Assembly: GCF_005860805.1 (NCBI RefSeq)
Contig: NZ_VCEJ01000004.1
Span: 682,001 to 746,000 of the forward strand
Origin: Dyadobacter luticola
GTDB taxonomy: Bacteria; Bacteroidota; Bacteroidia; Cytophagales; Spirosomataceae
DNA: 64,000 bases
Reading direction: 5' to 3'
Part shown: piece by piece, positions 16,601 to 24,632 of the stretch
How positions within the stretch are numbered: position 1 is the first letter of the stretch
Layout of the letters: each line of letters opens with the position of its first letter
Program-made: the position numbers and the translations under genes
The notes under the pieces: generated by a model
What the model saw: only the letters and a program-made list of their open reading frames with translations
The model's database searches: none
Told to the model about the DNA's origin: nothing

Positions 16601-18991
16601 CTTACGTTGGATGCAAACCGGTATAATTCGGGCGGGAACACATCGTACCTCGATGCGACTTTTAATCTCTCAGCTTACGACATTGAGAACGCGGATGTGA
16701 GGCTGAATTTCAGGTATAAAAATCACGGACAGAAAGCGAACGCCAATAACAAGGTCTGGATCAGGGGAAAAGATACAGATCCGTGGATCGAGGCTTATGA
16801 TCTTTTCGCCAATCAAAATCTGCCGCAGGATGGCTACAAGACGCCCCGGGGTATTGAGCTGAGCAATTTGCTTTCTGCCAGTAACAAAAATTTCTCGTCC
16901 AGCTTTCAGGTAAGATTTGGCCAGTGGGGCAAAATGATCACGGCTGATTACGCCACGGGCGCAGGTTATTCTTTTGATGATATTGAAATCTACACCGTCG
17001 TGAATGACATTCAAATGCTGGCGCTGGTATCGCCGGTGCCGGAAAGCTGCGGGCTGGGATTTCAGGAGCCGGTGACAATCAGGATCCGAAACAGTTCTTC
17101 CCAAACCGTGACCAATATTCCGGTCGTTTTTAGTGTCAACGGCGTGGAGGTGCAGGAAGTGATCCCGTCGATCGAGCGCAGGACGACGATCGATTACACA
17201 TTTAACGGAAAAGCAACTTTTACAACATTCGGGGAGCAGCATGTGAATGCGTGGGTAGCATTGCCGAGCGATGGTTACCACGATAATGATACGGTTTCAG
17301 TGCTGGTCAACAATGCGCCGGTGGTCACGACATTTCCTTATCTCGAAGATTTTGAAGCGAACAATGGTTACTGGTTTCCAAAAGGCGTAAACAGTTCCTG
17401 GGCGTATGGCACGCCGGTATCTGCTACGGTAAATACGGCGGCGAGCGGCAAGAAAATCTGGAAAACGAATTTGTCCGGCGGACATAATGACCGGGAAGAA
17501 TCTTACTTATACTCGCCCTGCTTCACGGTCAACGAGCTGCAAAATCCAACATTGAGTTTCAGTGTTTCGCTGGATCTGGAAGTTTGCGATCCGACGCCCT
17601 GCGACTATGTTTTTGTAGAATATTCTGGCGATGGCGGCGCGTGGACGCGGCTTGGCTCGGAAGGCGAGGGTTTCAACTGGTATAACCGGACTTACTCGGG
17701 GAAAGGTGCGTGGAGTGTGAATGACAACACCCGCTGGCACGTGGCGACGATCGGTCTGCCGACGGGTTTTACCAATCTGAAAATCCGTTTTGGGCTGATA
17801 TCCGACGGTTTTACCCACGGCGAAGGCATCGGGCTGGACGATATCCACATTTACAATAAGGTCAGCAATATTTACGACGGCCCGACGATGGCCGCGCCGG
17901 TGACGCAAACGGTTTCGCCGGGGCAGGGATGGGTGAATTTTTTACAAAATAACCAGCTGATTGCCTCCGTAAACCCGAAAACGCAGAATCCGGGCAATAC
18001 CGATGTCCAGGCTTTTATCAATACTTCGGGCATCAGAAATGCGAATAGCCAGTATTATCTGGACCGCAATGTGACGATCAAGCCGGTCACTTACAACCTT
18101 TTGGATTCGGCACTCGTGCGGCTTTATTTTCTGGATGCGGAAAATGAGGCGCTTCTAAAAGCTACGGGCTGCGCGGCATGCGGCAAACCTGCGAACGCTT
18201 ATGAACTGGGCGTGGCGAAATTTCAGGGTAAGGACCAGTCAAAAGAAGACGGGTTGACAACGAATGATACCGATGGAACCTGGCTGTTTTACGCACCATC
18301 GCAAATCCGCATAGTACCTTATGACAAAGGTTATTATGCCGAATTGAAGGTGAAGGATTTCTCGGAATTCTGGCTGGCGAAAGGGATTTTGGGTACGAGT
18401 TCCGCTTTGCCGGTGAATCTGGTGAGTTTTGATGCCAGAAAAAAAGTGGGTGAGGGAAGCGGCCAGGATGTTTTGCTGGACTGGGTTACTTCTTCGGAGG
18501 AGAATTTTGATCACTTTGAAATTGAGATCGCCGCGGGAAATGATGCTTACCGACAGGGACTTTTTACAACATTGACTCAAATCGACGGCAAAGGTGGTTT
18601 GAACAAAAATGGCCGGTACAACTTCACTGACCAGCAGCCAGGCAAGTTCGGGACGAGATATTATCGTTTGAAAGTCGTGGATGCGGACAGCAGCTTTGTT
18701 TATTCGCGAGTGCGGCCGGTGGTTTTCGATGAAACATTGGCGTGGACGGTTTATCCTAATCCATCGAAAGGAATGTTCTTTGTCAACTATCAGGCGGATG
18801 CGGGCAAAGAAATTGGCGTAAACATTTACGGGCTGAACGGGCAGGTTTTTCAGAAAAGTCATTTTACTGCGACCGGTTTCCCGCAGAACAGTAAAGTCGA
18901 TCTTTCTTCTCCGGAATTCGCTTTGGGATTATATGTAGTTGAAATTGTGGATGGGAAAGAAAAACAGGTTTTTCAGGTAGTGAAGGACTAA
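13604..18991 (+). CDS. secreted S8 subtilisin-like peptidase with T9SS sorting domain
   Basis: Protein of 1795 residues. Signal peptide 1-22 (ends STEAQ). The S8 domain spans about 235-510 with a complete triad: Asp247 or Asp248 (VVGVGDDSNP), His272 in HGVHVMGT and Ser444 in GTSMSSPAVAGG. A prodomain of about 210 residues precedes it. Then come a proprotein-convertase-like beta domain (about 520-640), a fibronectin-III-like stretch near 735-815, CARDB-like and jelly-roll segments, and a final type A T9SS domain (VYPNPSKGMFFV to the end). Export is therefore expected through the type IX system, with removal of the C-terminal domain at the cell surface. HGVHVMGT departs slightly from the usual HGTHVAGT. 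No partner gene adjoins it. Confidence 0.93.
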   Translation: MKWKFFYLTLFLFLTNLSTEAQDNKDYRLMLKSGTFTPAKNIAPDKTTLPSLRLAAQGQKSFVIIQFESIPTAEEKRQLKSEGIELLEYIPNNAYTATVTGQDFQNSLARTKGRAIIELSPEQKMQPGLANGRMPAHAIKAPGTLDVWISYPASIGFEEIRDSLKAQGFELLSEQYKMHQILALRIPQTRLKELAGKRFIQYVQAIPPDNKAFNNKTTSNARANLLSSSMPAGRNLSGEGVVVGVGDDSNPLQHVDFNGRMINRAAIEAGVHGVHVMGTLAGAGIMNERYTGFAPKATYVAQSFSNILAYAPEYSRDFGMVVTNNSYGGDINTCETFGVYDLYAYILDRQAFQLPYLQHVFAAGNSGAVNCSPYPAGFANILSGYQTAKNVMCVGNTSEVAAIASTSSRGPLRDGRIKPEITAQGTSVMSTIPVNLYGSGSGTSMSSPAVAGGLTLLYQRYRQLHGNANPKNGLMKALVLNGAVDKGNEGPDYRYGFGWLNLLRPLKMLESNSYVNDSLAHQQTKEISIPIPPNTAQLKVMLYWNDPAGAILSAQNLVHDLDLKVVTPNSTTVLPRLLDPTPSNVNNVATTGVDNINNIEQVVINNPGEGNYKISVKGSSVAQNPLQEYFIVYDIIPNSLELTYPVGNERLREGDAQYIHWDAFGNTTSTFTVQLSLNAGGSWSTLGNNLAAGTRQMLWTVAAGTITDNARVRVIQNSTGEQRVSGDFTIVGIPTLTLSSLQCEGYISLDWTAVSGATDYEVMILKGTEMVSAGTTNSTNFVLSGLSKDSTYICSVRARLNGHPGRRAVSISRKPDSGTCQGNISNKDYKIESILTPASSGRVGTSTALGNPVFVKIRIKNLDDVDLNEPLDVGYELNGTAIPVETITPFIEKGKTYDHTFSVGANLSSPGTYTFKVYIHHQNDVVSANDTLTKTFRQLPNDQIALPFLDDLEYLTSQSVTTTQIGLQGDGRYDFSASSDAGRVRSFVNSGLAYSGQKALTLDANRYNSGGNTSYLDATFNLSAYDIENADVRLNFRYKNHGQKANANNKVWIRGKDTDPWIEAYDLFANQNLPQDGYKTPRGIELSNLLSASNKNFSSSFQVRFGQWGKMITADYATGAGYSFDDIEIYTVVNDIQMLALVSPVPESCGLGFQEPVTIRIRNSSSQTVTNIPVVFSVNGVEVQEVIPSIERRTTIDYTFNGKATFTTFGEQHVNAWVALPSDGYHDNDTVSVLVNNAPVVTTFPYLEDFEANNGYWFPKGVNSSWAYGTPVSATVNTAASGKKIWKTNLSGGHNDREESYLYSPCFTVNELQNPTLSFSVSLDLEVCDPTPCDYVFVEYSGDGGAWTRLGSEGEGFNWYNRTYSGKGAWSVNDNTRWHVATIGLPTGFTNLKIRFGLISDGFTHGEGIGLDDIHIYNKVSNIYDGPTMAAPVTQTVSPGQGWVNFLQNNQLIASVNPKTQNPGNTDVQAFINTSGIRNANSQYYLDRNVTIKPVTYNLLDSALVRLYFLDAENEALLKATGCAACGKPANAYELGVAKFQGKDQSKEDGLTTNDTDGTWLFYAPSQIRIVPYDKGYYAELKVKDFSEFWLAKGILGTSSALPVNLVSFDARKKVGEGSGQDVLLDWVTSSEENFDHFEIEIAAGNDAYRQGLFTTLTQIDGKGGLNKNGRYNFTDQQPGKFGTRYYRLKVVDADSSFVYSRVRPVVFDETLAWTVYPNPSKGMFFVNYQADAGKEIGVNIYGLNGQVFQKSHFTATGFPQNSKVDLSSPEFALGLYVVEIVDGKEKQVFQVVKD

Positions 18992-19071
18992 AAAGCCGTT
19001 GGAACTTGCAGCAGATTGGCCGGGTTACACGAATAAGAATCAGTATACCCCCACAAGCCCGCGATATTAAC

Positions 19072-20049
19072 ATGTACAAATATTTATTTGCCCTCTGCTT
19101 TTTAACTACCGCCACATTCGCCCAGACTTCCGGCAGATTACCCAACACTTTGATCCTCGATACCGACATTGGCCCCGACTACGACGACGTAGGCGCGATG
19201 GCCGTGATGCACGCGCTGGCCGATAAAGGCGAGGTAAAGCCGCTGGCGGTGATCGCTTCCAATAAAGATGAGCTGGTAGTACCCGCGATCGACATTTTGA
19301 ATACCTACTTCGGCCGCCCCGAGTTACCGACCGGCGCGCCAAAAGGAAACGGTGCCAGCCAAAGCGCGAGTCAAAAATGGCCTGCGATGCTGGCCGAAAA
19401 ATATCCGCACAAAATCAACAAAACTTCCGACGCGCCCGACGCCGTCAAAACCTATCGCGAAATCCTTGCTAAGCAACCCGACCAAAGTGTTACGATTGTT
19501 ACCATCGGTTTTTTGACTAATCTGGCCGATTTGCTCGATTCCAAACCAGACAGTTATTCGCAGCTTTCGGGGAATATGCTGGTTAAGAAAAAGGTAAAAC
19601 AGCTGGTGTCGATGGCGGGTGCATTTCCGTCGGGCCGGGAATACAATGTGCTGGTTGATTCGGTTGCTTCTGAAAAAGTATTTGCCGAGTGGCCTACCGA
19701 GATCATTTTCAGTGGTTTTGAAATTGGAAAAGAAGTCAAAACCGGGTTGCGCGTGGTGGCAAATGACAGACTTAAAAGTCCTGTGAAAGATGTTTTTGCG
19801 ATGGCGATGCCGCTGAGCAAGCAGGATGAAAATGGCCGTATGAGCTGGGACCAGACGGCGGTACTTGTTGGCGTGCGCGGCGCATTGCCCTATTTCGGTC
19901 TAAAAAGAGGCAGGATCATTATTGAAGGCGGTAATAATAAATGGCAGGACGATCCGATGGGGCCGCACGCCTACCTGACTCCCAACATGCCCTACGAACA
20001 ACTGACTGCGTTGATCGAGGGCCTGATGATGTGGGAGGGCAAAAAATAA
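19072..20049 (+). CDS. exported inosine-uridine-preferring nucleoside hydrolase-like protein
   Basis: Protein of 325 residues from ATG 19072, which begins a clean signal peptide (MYKYLFALCFLTTATFAQ); the frame open from 19006 adds 22 residues with no signal character. The Asp cluster DTDIGPDYDDVGA matches the calcium- and ribose-binding DxDxxxDD motif of nucleoside hydrolases, which split nucleosides into ribose and base. A conserved TIVTIGFLTNLADLL follows. The export signal suggests periplasmic nucleoside salvage. The gene lies 80 bp after the subtilase, and its TAA stop abuts the stop of the aldolase gene on the other strand. Confidence 0.88.
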   Translation: MYKYLFALCFLTTATFAQTSGRLPNTLILDTDIGPDYDDVGAMAVMHALADKGEVKPLAVIASNKDELVVPAIDILNTYFGRPELPTGAPKGNGASQSASQKWPAMLAEKYPHKINKTSDAPDAVKTYREILAKQPDQSVTIVTIGFLTNLADLLDSKPDSYSQLSGNMLVKKKVKQLVSMAGAFPSGREYNVLVDSVASEKVFAEWPTEIIFSGFEIGKEVKTGLRVVANDRLKSPVKDVFAMAMPLSKQDENGRMSWDQTAVLVGVRGALPYFGLKRGRIIIEGGNNKWQDDPMGPHAYLTPNMPYEQLTALIEGLMMWEGKK

Positions 20050-20865
20050 TCAGACAATCAGCTGCACGCCGCCGCTTTGCAGCTGATCTCCCGCTGCTTC
20101 TCTTATAATGTTTAAGTCGTGCTGTAATCTTTGAGCAAAAAGCGCAATGTCAAAGCTGTGCACGACAATGTTCGCGCCAGCTTTCATCCACTGAATCTGC
20201 CGCTCCGGCTCGAAAGAAAAATGGATTCCGATCGCCAGTCCTTTGGCGCGGGTGGTTTTAATGATGTGCGTCACCACTTTTTCAAATTCGGGATGATCGT
20301 ATTGTTCCGGTAAACCGATACTTACCGACAAATCATGCGGGCCGATGAAAACACCGTCCACCCCTGGAACCGACAATAATTCGTCCAGCCTGTCTACGGC
20401 TGGCGCACTTTCAATGTTGGCAATGCAGAGATTTCCCGCATTGAAATTCGCGACATATTCTTTCAGGTTTCCCGGGATTTCCTTGTTTCCATGCAAATAA
20501 TCATGAAGCAGCTCGCCTTTGAGCGGCCGGTATTTGGTTGCGCCTACCAGTTCCAGAATTTGTTCCCGGGTTTCAATGTAAGGTGCCACAATGCCGGTGG
20601 CGCCCACGTCGATGGCCTGGCAGGCCAGGTGCGCGTCGGGTTTGGTAATGCGGACGATCGGCGCAATGTGCATGGACTTGAACTGCTGACACAAAACCGC
20701 CAGTTCGGGGCGGCTGAGGGGAATGTGCTCGGTGTCGATGAAGACAAAATCGAGTCCGGCTTTTCTGACGGCGCTTGGCCACATGGGGCCGGTGGAGGTC
20801 ATGCAGGTGCCATAAATGTTGTGGCCGGCTTTTAGTTTTTCGGCTAAATGAAGGGGTGTTTCCAT
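20050..20865 (-). CDS. HpcH/HpaI-family aldolase
   Basis: Protein of 271 residues of the class II (metal-dependent) pyruvate-aldolase superfamily. Motifs: GLDFVFIDTEHIPLS (catalytic His/Asp region), PIVRITKPD with the conserved Arg, DVGATGIVAPYIET with the metal-site pattern, ANIESAPAVDRLDEL with the metal-binding Glu, and DGVFIGPHDLSVSIG. Relatives cleave 2-keto-3-deoxy acids such as keto-deoxy-rhamnonate or 4-hydroxy-2-oxo-heptanedioate. It is cytoplasmic, with no signal. It starts 17 bp after the 808-residue hydrolase gene, as the last gene of the minus-strand arm of the amino-sugar locus; the exact substrate cannot be told. Confidence 0.88.
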   Translation of the reverse strand: METPLHLAEKLKAGHNIYGTCMTSTGPMWPSAVRKAGLDFVFIDTEHIPLSRPELAVLCQQFKSMHIAPIVRITKPDAHLACQAIDVGATGIVAPYIETREQILELVGATKYRPLKGELLHDYLHGNKEIPGNLKEYVANFNAGNLCIANIESAPAVDRLDELLSVPGVDGVFIGPHDLSVSIGLPEQYDHPEFEKVVTHIIKTTRAKGLAIGIHFSFEPERQIQWMKAGANIVVHSFDIALFAQRLQHDLNIIREAAGDQLQSGGVQLIV

Positions 20866-20882
20866 GAAAAAAGAATGTCAGA

Positions 20883-23309
20883 TTATTGCTTGATCAACCA
20901 AATCTCGGTCACTTGTGAGCCGCGTTCGCCTTCGCCGCAATTCCAGATGAATGTAATGCTGCCGTCGGCATTGGCCTGTTTGGGTACATTGAATTCAAAT
21001 GTGGGCTGATGTCCGGTCTGGATAAAATCGTGGATCGTTAGGTCGTCGTCGGTGGTCATTTTCATGCGCGAGCGGAACCGGCCGGTGTAAGAGATCTTAA
21101 TGCGGTAAGTCGCTTTCGGGTCGAGGTTGTCGTATTTGATTTTTAAAGGCTGATCGTATAATGTTTTGGCCTGCTTCATCCAGCTTCGTGGCGTGATCTG
21201 GCCTTTGAAACCCGTCGCCTGGATTTCATCCACCCATTCTTCGCCCACCAACCCCACGCCAAAACCAATCCGAGGTGATTCCAGGCTTCCCGGATCTTTT
21301 TCCAGACCCACACCCGGCACCACGCGGTACCAGCTTTCGGCATCTCCGAAATGATCGTAAAATCCGCCCGGGCCAGGATCAGTTCGGCGCAGCATCTGGT
21401 TAATCTCGCTGATTTTTTCCGTCTCGCTGGTTAATTTTTCAATGCGTGCAAGCTGGTCGAGGAACCAGGGCGAATCATTGAGCGGCATGTTGATCAAATC
21501 GATAAAATTACCTCTGCCCGACATGGCGCCATGTTTTTTCATGGTCAGCTGCGCCCCGATGCTCTTGAAAAGTGAATCGGCCAGGTCCTGGCATTTTTGT
21601 TGATAATCTGGCAAAATTTGCTGTTTCCAGGCGCGTTCCAATGTTTCTCTTGCTTTGGCGATCGCCGTGGCAGAACCGGTTTTCGGCGCAGATTCGAGGA
21701 TTTCGCGAGCACTTCTTTCCAGCTCGGTTTCGTAAATTAACCTTCGTCTGGTGTAGTTATCGAAATAAGCCCTGATCAATGCCATCTGAAAACGCGGGTT
21801 TTGCAAGAGCTTTTTCGGGGCATCTTTTTCCAGCGTTTGCCACTGCATGAATGTGGTTTCCACGCCATCGTTGGTGATCAGCTCGCCTTTCCAGTTTCTT
21901 TCCAGTGCTACCAATCCCTGCGCGCCGGTTTCTGTATATTTTGGCCCAAAAAATAGGCGGGAATAATCCCTTAACGTTTCCATCACCGGCGTTTCTGGGT
22001 TCCAGTCCTGGTCGCTCCATACGAATTTGTTCACATCATCATTGGTACCCTCAGAGTAACTCACACTCCCGATGCCAAACTGGTCGAGCGCATTGTGGAT
22101 GGCCTTCTCATCGAAAGGACGGGGGTTAATGCTCTCGCGTCCCAATGTCATCGCGTACGCCAGATCCCAGTGCGGCACCGGATATTGTGAGCTGTAATTG
22201 TGGGTAATGTCGGGATAGTGCCGGATCGGAATGTTGGGTTTCAGCAGCTCACGGATCTTGTACACCGGAATTTTGACCCAAGGCCCGAAAACGACGCCGC
22301 CAAACCAGGGGTATTCTTTGTTGGCGTGTTCAAAAAAACTGTCAAACCACTTTTGCGTGGGGCGGAAAACCTGCGGGGAAACCCAGATTTTAGCATTGGG
22401 ATGGTATTTCTGTAAAACGCCGGCCTCTTTTTCAAGCCAGGCAAAAAGTACGTCGGGTTCCAGCTCGCCGGGATCGCCGGCTGGTACGAAAACGGAATTG
22501 AGTTTGGGCAAACTGGCGAAAACCAGCTCTCTTTCCTGCAATTCTTTTTTGATCGAATCCGCATTGACGTAATCCTTGCCCATGTTCGGATACCAGATCG
22601 AAACGTCGAGCCCGTAAGATTTGCAGATCCGCGATTGCTCGACGATCATTTGCGCAGGCGGCACTTTCATATGTTTACTCGTCGCGTCATCGTCGGTTCT
22701 TGGCGGGACAATTTCGATGGTATTTGCTCCAAATAAAGCCAGGTCGCGGATATACTGATCGAAACGTTCGATCGGGAATGCGTCGTACGCATTGGTTTTG
22801 GGCCGGTAACCCAGCTGGTGGCCGCGCATCGGATAGCGCGGACTGGTGGAAAGCACCAGGTTATCCGGTAATGTAAGGTTGCCGGTACTGATCTCCATAC
22901 TCCGCAGCAGCCTGCCGACACCATATAAAATCCCCCGCGTATCTTTCCCCGCTACGATTACGGAATTAGATTTTTTATCTGACCAGATTTTCAAACCCTC
23001 GGCATTGGTCGGTGCCAGCGCTGCCAGTGCGGTGCGGTAGTTCTGTGGTAGTTTGTCAATGTCTTTTTCAGCAGAAATAATGATCACATTACCTGCCTTC
23101 GGTAGTTTTTTTGAAATGAGAAGTTTAATGCCACTGCGTTTTTCGACTTCCTGCTGCAATACCTCGACGCTCCGCAATGTCAGGTTTTTGTCGGTTGTGT
23201 TTACAAAGATTTGTGCTTTGGAAAGATCGATTTGCTGGGCAGTAGCCCGGCTCAGCAGCGACGCGAAGAGAAAAAGGAGCAGCAGGCGAATGTGCCTTTG
23301 GTACATCAT
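20883..23309 (-). CDS. exported glycoside hydrolase-like protein, GH20/GH67-type N-domain
   Basis: Protein of 808 residues with a signal peptide (about 1-24, ending RATAQ). Residues 25-150 look like the alpha/beta 'zincin-like' domain that precedes the barrel in GH20, GH67 and GH84 enzymes (GILYGVGRLLRSMEI). From about 155 (YPMRGHQLGYRP) a TIM-barrel-like region follows, with IRDLALFGANTIEIVPP, GLDVSIWYPNM and FVPAGDPGELEP. The C-terminal 130 residues resemble a carbohydrate-binding module. I cannot assign a GH family or catalytic pair; the acidic residues in PAGDPGELEP and SYSEGTNDD are candidates. The gene lies 18 bp after the NagX-like gene. Confidence 0.7.
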   Translation of the reverse strand: MMYQRHIRLLLLFLFASLLSRATAQQIDLSKAQIFVNTTDKNLTLRSVEVLQQEVEKRSGIKLLISKKLPKAGNVIIISAEKDIDKLPQNYRTALAALAPTNAEGLKIWSDKKSNSVIVAGKDTRGILYGVGRLLRSMEISTGNLTLPDNLVLSTSPRYPMRGHQLGYRPKTNAYDAFPIERFDQYIRDLALFGANTIEIVPPRTDDDATSKHMKVPPAQMIVEQSRICKSYGLDVSIWYPNMGKDYVNADSIKKELQERELVFASLPKLNSVFVPAGDPGELEPDVLFAWLEKEAGVLQKYHPNAKIWVSPQVFRPTQKWFDSFFEHANKEYPWFGGVVFGPWVKIPVYKIRELLKPNIPIRHYPDITHNYSSQYPVPHWDLAYAMTLGRESINPRPFDEKAIHNALDQFGIGSVSYSEGTNDDVNKFVWSDQDWNPETPVMETLRDYSRLFFGPKYTETGAQGLVALERNWKGELITNDGVETTFMQWQTLEKDAPKKLLQNPRFQMALIRAYFDNYTRRRLIYETELERSAREILESAPKTGSATAIAKARETLERAWKQQILPDYQQKCQDLADSLFKSIGAQLTMKKHGAMSGRGNFIDLINMPLNDSPWFLDQLARIEKLTSETEKISEINQMLRRTDPGPGGFYDHFGDAESWYRVVPGVGLEKDPGSLESPRIGFGVGLVGEEWVDEIQATGFKGQITPRSWMKQAKTLYDQPLKIKYDNLDPKATYRIKISYTGRFRSRMKMTTDDDLTIHDFIQTGHQPTFEFNVPKQANADGSITFIWNCGEGERGSQVTEIWLIKQ

Positions 23310-23327
23310 TGATCAGTGGGTTTAGGA

Positions 23328-24434
23328 TTATAGCTTAATGAAAATCTTCCTTTTATAGAGTATGTAGGACGGTATGAAATTGATAAACACAAAAGATACC
23401 GCATACAACATACTCGCCAGCCGCGGGTCCATACCCGCTTCCGAGAGGCTGGTGACGGCCATTTCATTCAGGGTTTTTCCATCAAAATGTAGCAGATAAA
23501 AAAATAGCGCAAGAATGTCGGCGAGCACATAGGCAGCAATGGCATTGGCACCGAAAATCACACCGGGTGAGATGCCTTTTGTTCTTCCTTTTATATCAAT
23601 GATAAAATATAAGGTACCCAGCAGCATGGACGCGAAACCAGAAGTGACGAGTACGAAAGAGCTGGTCCAAAGGTTTTCATTGACCGGAAAGGTAAGTCCC
23701 CAGAAGTAGCCTGCCGCGGCGACAAATAAGCCGGTCGACATTAAGTAATTACTTTTTTCATTGGGCGTTAGGCTGGTGAGCATCAGTCTGCCAGCCAGCA
23801 TGCCGGTAATGCCGGTGACGATGGACGGAAATGTGCTCAGGATACCTTCTGGGTCCCAGTTACCCTGCCACATTTTGCCGGGCAGAAATTGCTGATCGAT
23901 CCAGGCGGCGAGGTTGTTGCCGGGTTCGAGCATGACTTTACCCTGGCCGGGCGTGGGGATCAAAACCATCCCGAGCCAGTAAACTATCAGAATTATGATT
24001 CCTAAATTGGCTTGCTGTTTCCAGTTTGTATTTAAAAACAACATCGCGCAGACGAGGAAAACGATGGCGATGCGGTGTAAGGTACCGGTGTAGCGCAGGT
24101 TGGCAAAATCGAAGTTTGGGAGCATGTTGAGGAACATGCCGACGGCAAAGATTTTCAGTGAGCGGATCACGATCTTTTTATACAAATCACCTTTTGGAGC
24201 GTCGGTAAGTAGTTTTTTGGAGTAAGCAAGTGCGATGGAGACGCCGACAATGTAGAGAAAAACCGGGGCGATGAGGTCCGTGAATGTGAGCCCGTTCCAG
24301 ATCGTGTGGTGTAATGTTTGAAAAACGTGCGCTTCACTTCCCGGAAAGTTGACCATAATCATCGCCGCGATCGTGAATCCGCGCATGGCGTCGAGCGACA
24401 GCAATCTCGAAGAAGTGGCCAACTGTTTTTCCAT
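23328..24434 (-). CDS. NagX-like membrane acyltransferase (HGSNAT-type)
   Basis: Protein of 368 residues with about ten membrane segments. The start RLLSLDAMRGFTIAAMIMVN and the LRYTGTLHRIAIVF motif are characteristic of the heparan-alpha-glucosaminide N-acetyltransferase/NagX group (DUF5009), inner-membrane proteins found in N-acetylglucosamine utilisation regions; the human relative transfers acetyl groups to glucosamine. The conserved HHTIWNGLTFTDLIAPVFLYIVG includes the histidine proposed as acetyl carrier in HGSNAT. First gene of the minus-strand arm, divergent from the GH20 gene. The bacterial function is not settled, so no symbol is given. Confidence 0.83.
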   Translation of the reverse strand: MEKQLATSSRLLSLDAMRGFTIAAMIMVNFPGSEAHVFQTLHHTIWNGLTFTDLIAPVFLYIVGVSIALAYSKKLLTDAPKGDLYKKIVIRSLKIFAVGMFLNMLPNFDFANLRYTGTLHRIAIVFLVCAMLFLNTNWKQQANLGIIILIVYWLGMVLIPTPGQGKVMLEPGNNLAAWIDQQFLPGKMWQGNWDPEGILSTFPSIVTGITGMLAGRLMLTSLTPNEKSNYLMSTGLFVAAAGYFWGLTFPVNENLWTSSFVLVTSGFASMLLGTLYFIIDIKGRTKGISPGVIFGANAIAAYVLADILALFFYLLHFDGKTLNEMAVTSLSEAGMDPRLASMLYAVSFVFINFIPSYILYKRKIFIKL

Positions 24435-24632
24435 GCATGAACCGTTTAAGAGTTCAATACGCGTTTGCGATTTAGAAAGGCTATCGGGGCAAGAATTAAT
24501 TGGATTTCTTTCGAGGTAAATCCGAAAGACTAGTATATTTTGCCAACTAATCAGTATTTATCATATCTGCCTCACCGAGCTCCTCAGGCGCCGGTTTTTC
24601 AGGTCTCAAAACATTTTATGCTTCTTCATTTT
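24435..24632. promoter_or_regulatory. divergent control region of the amino-sugar locus
   Basis: Gap of 198 bp between the NagX-like gene (minus) and the GH20 gene (plus). It contains TTTGCGATTT at 24464-24473, sharing TTGCGATTT with 7057-7065, and AGGCTATCGG at 24478-24487, identical to 6951-6960. A loose TATATTTTG lies at 24533-24541 with one extra base relative to TAnnTTTG. No clean promoter can be fixed on either strand. Confidence 0.4.
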
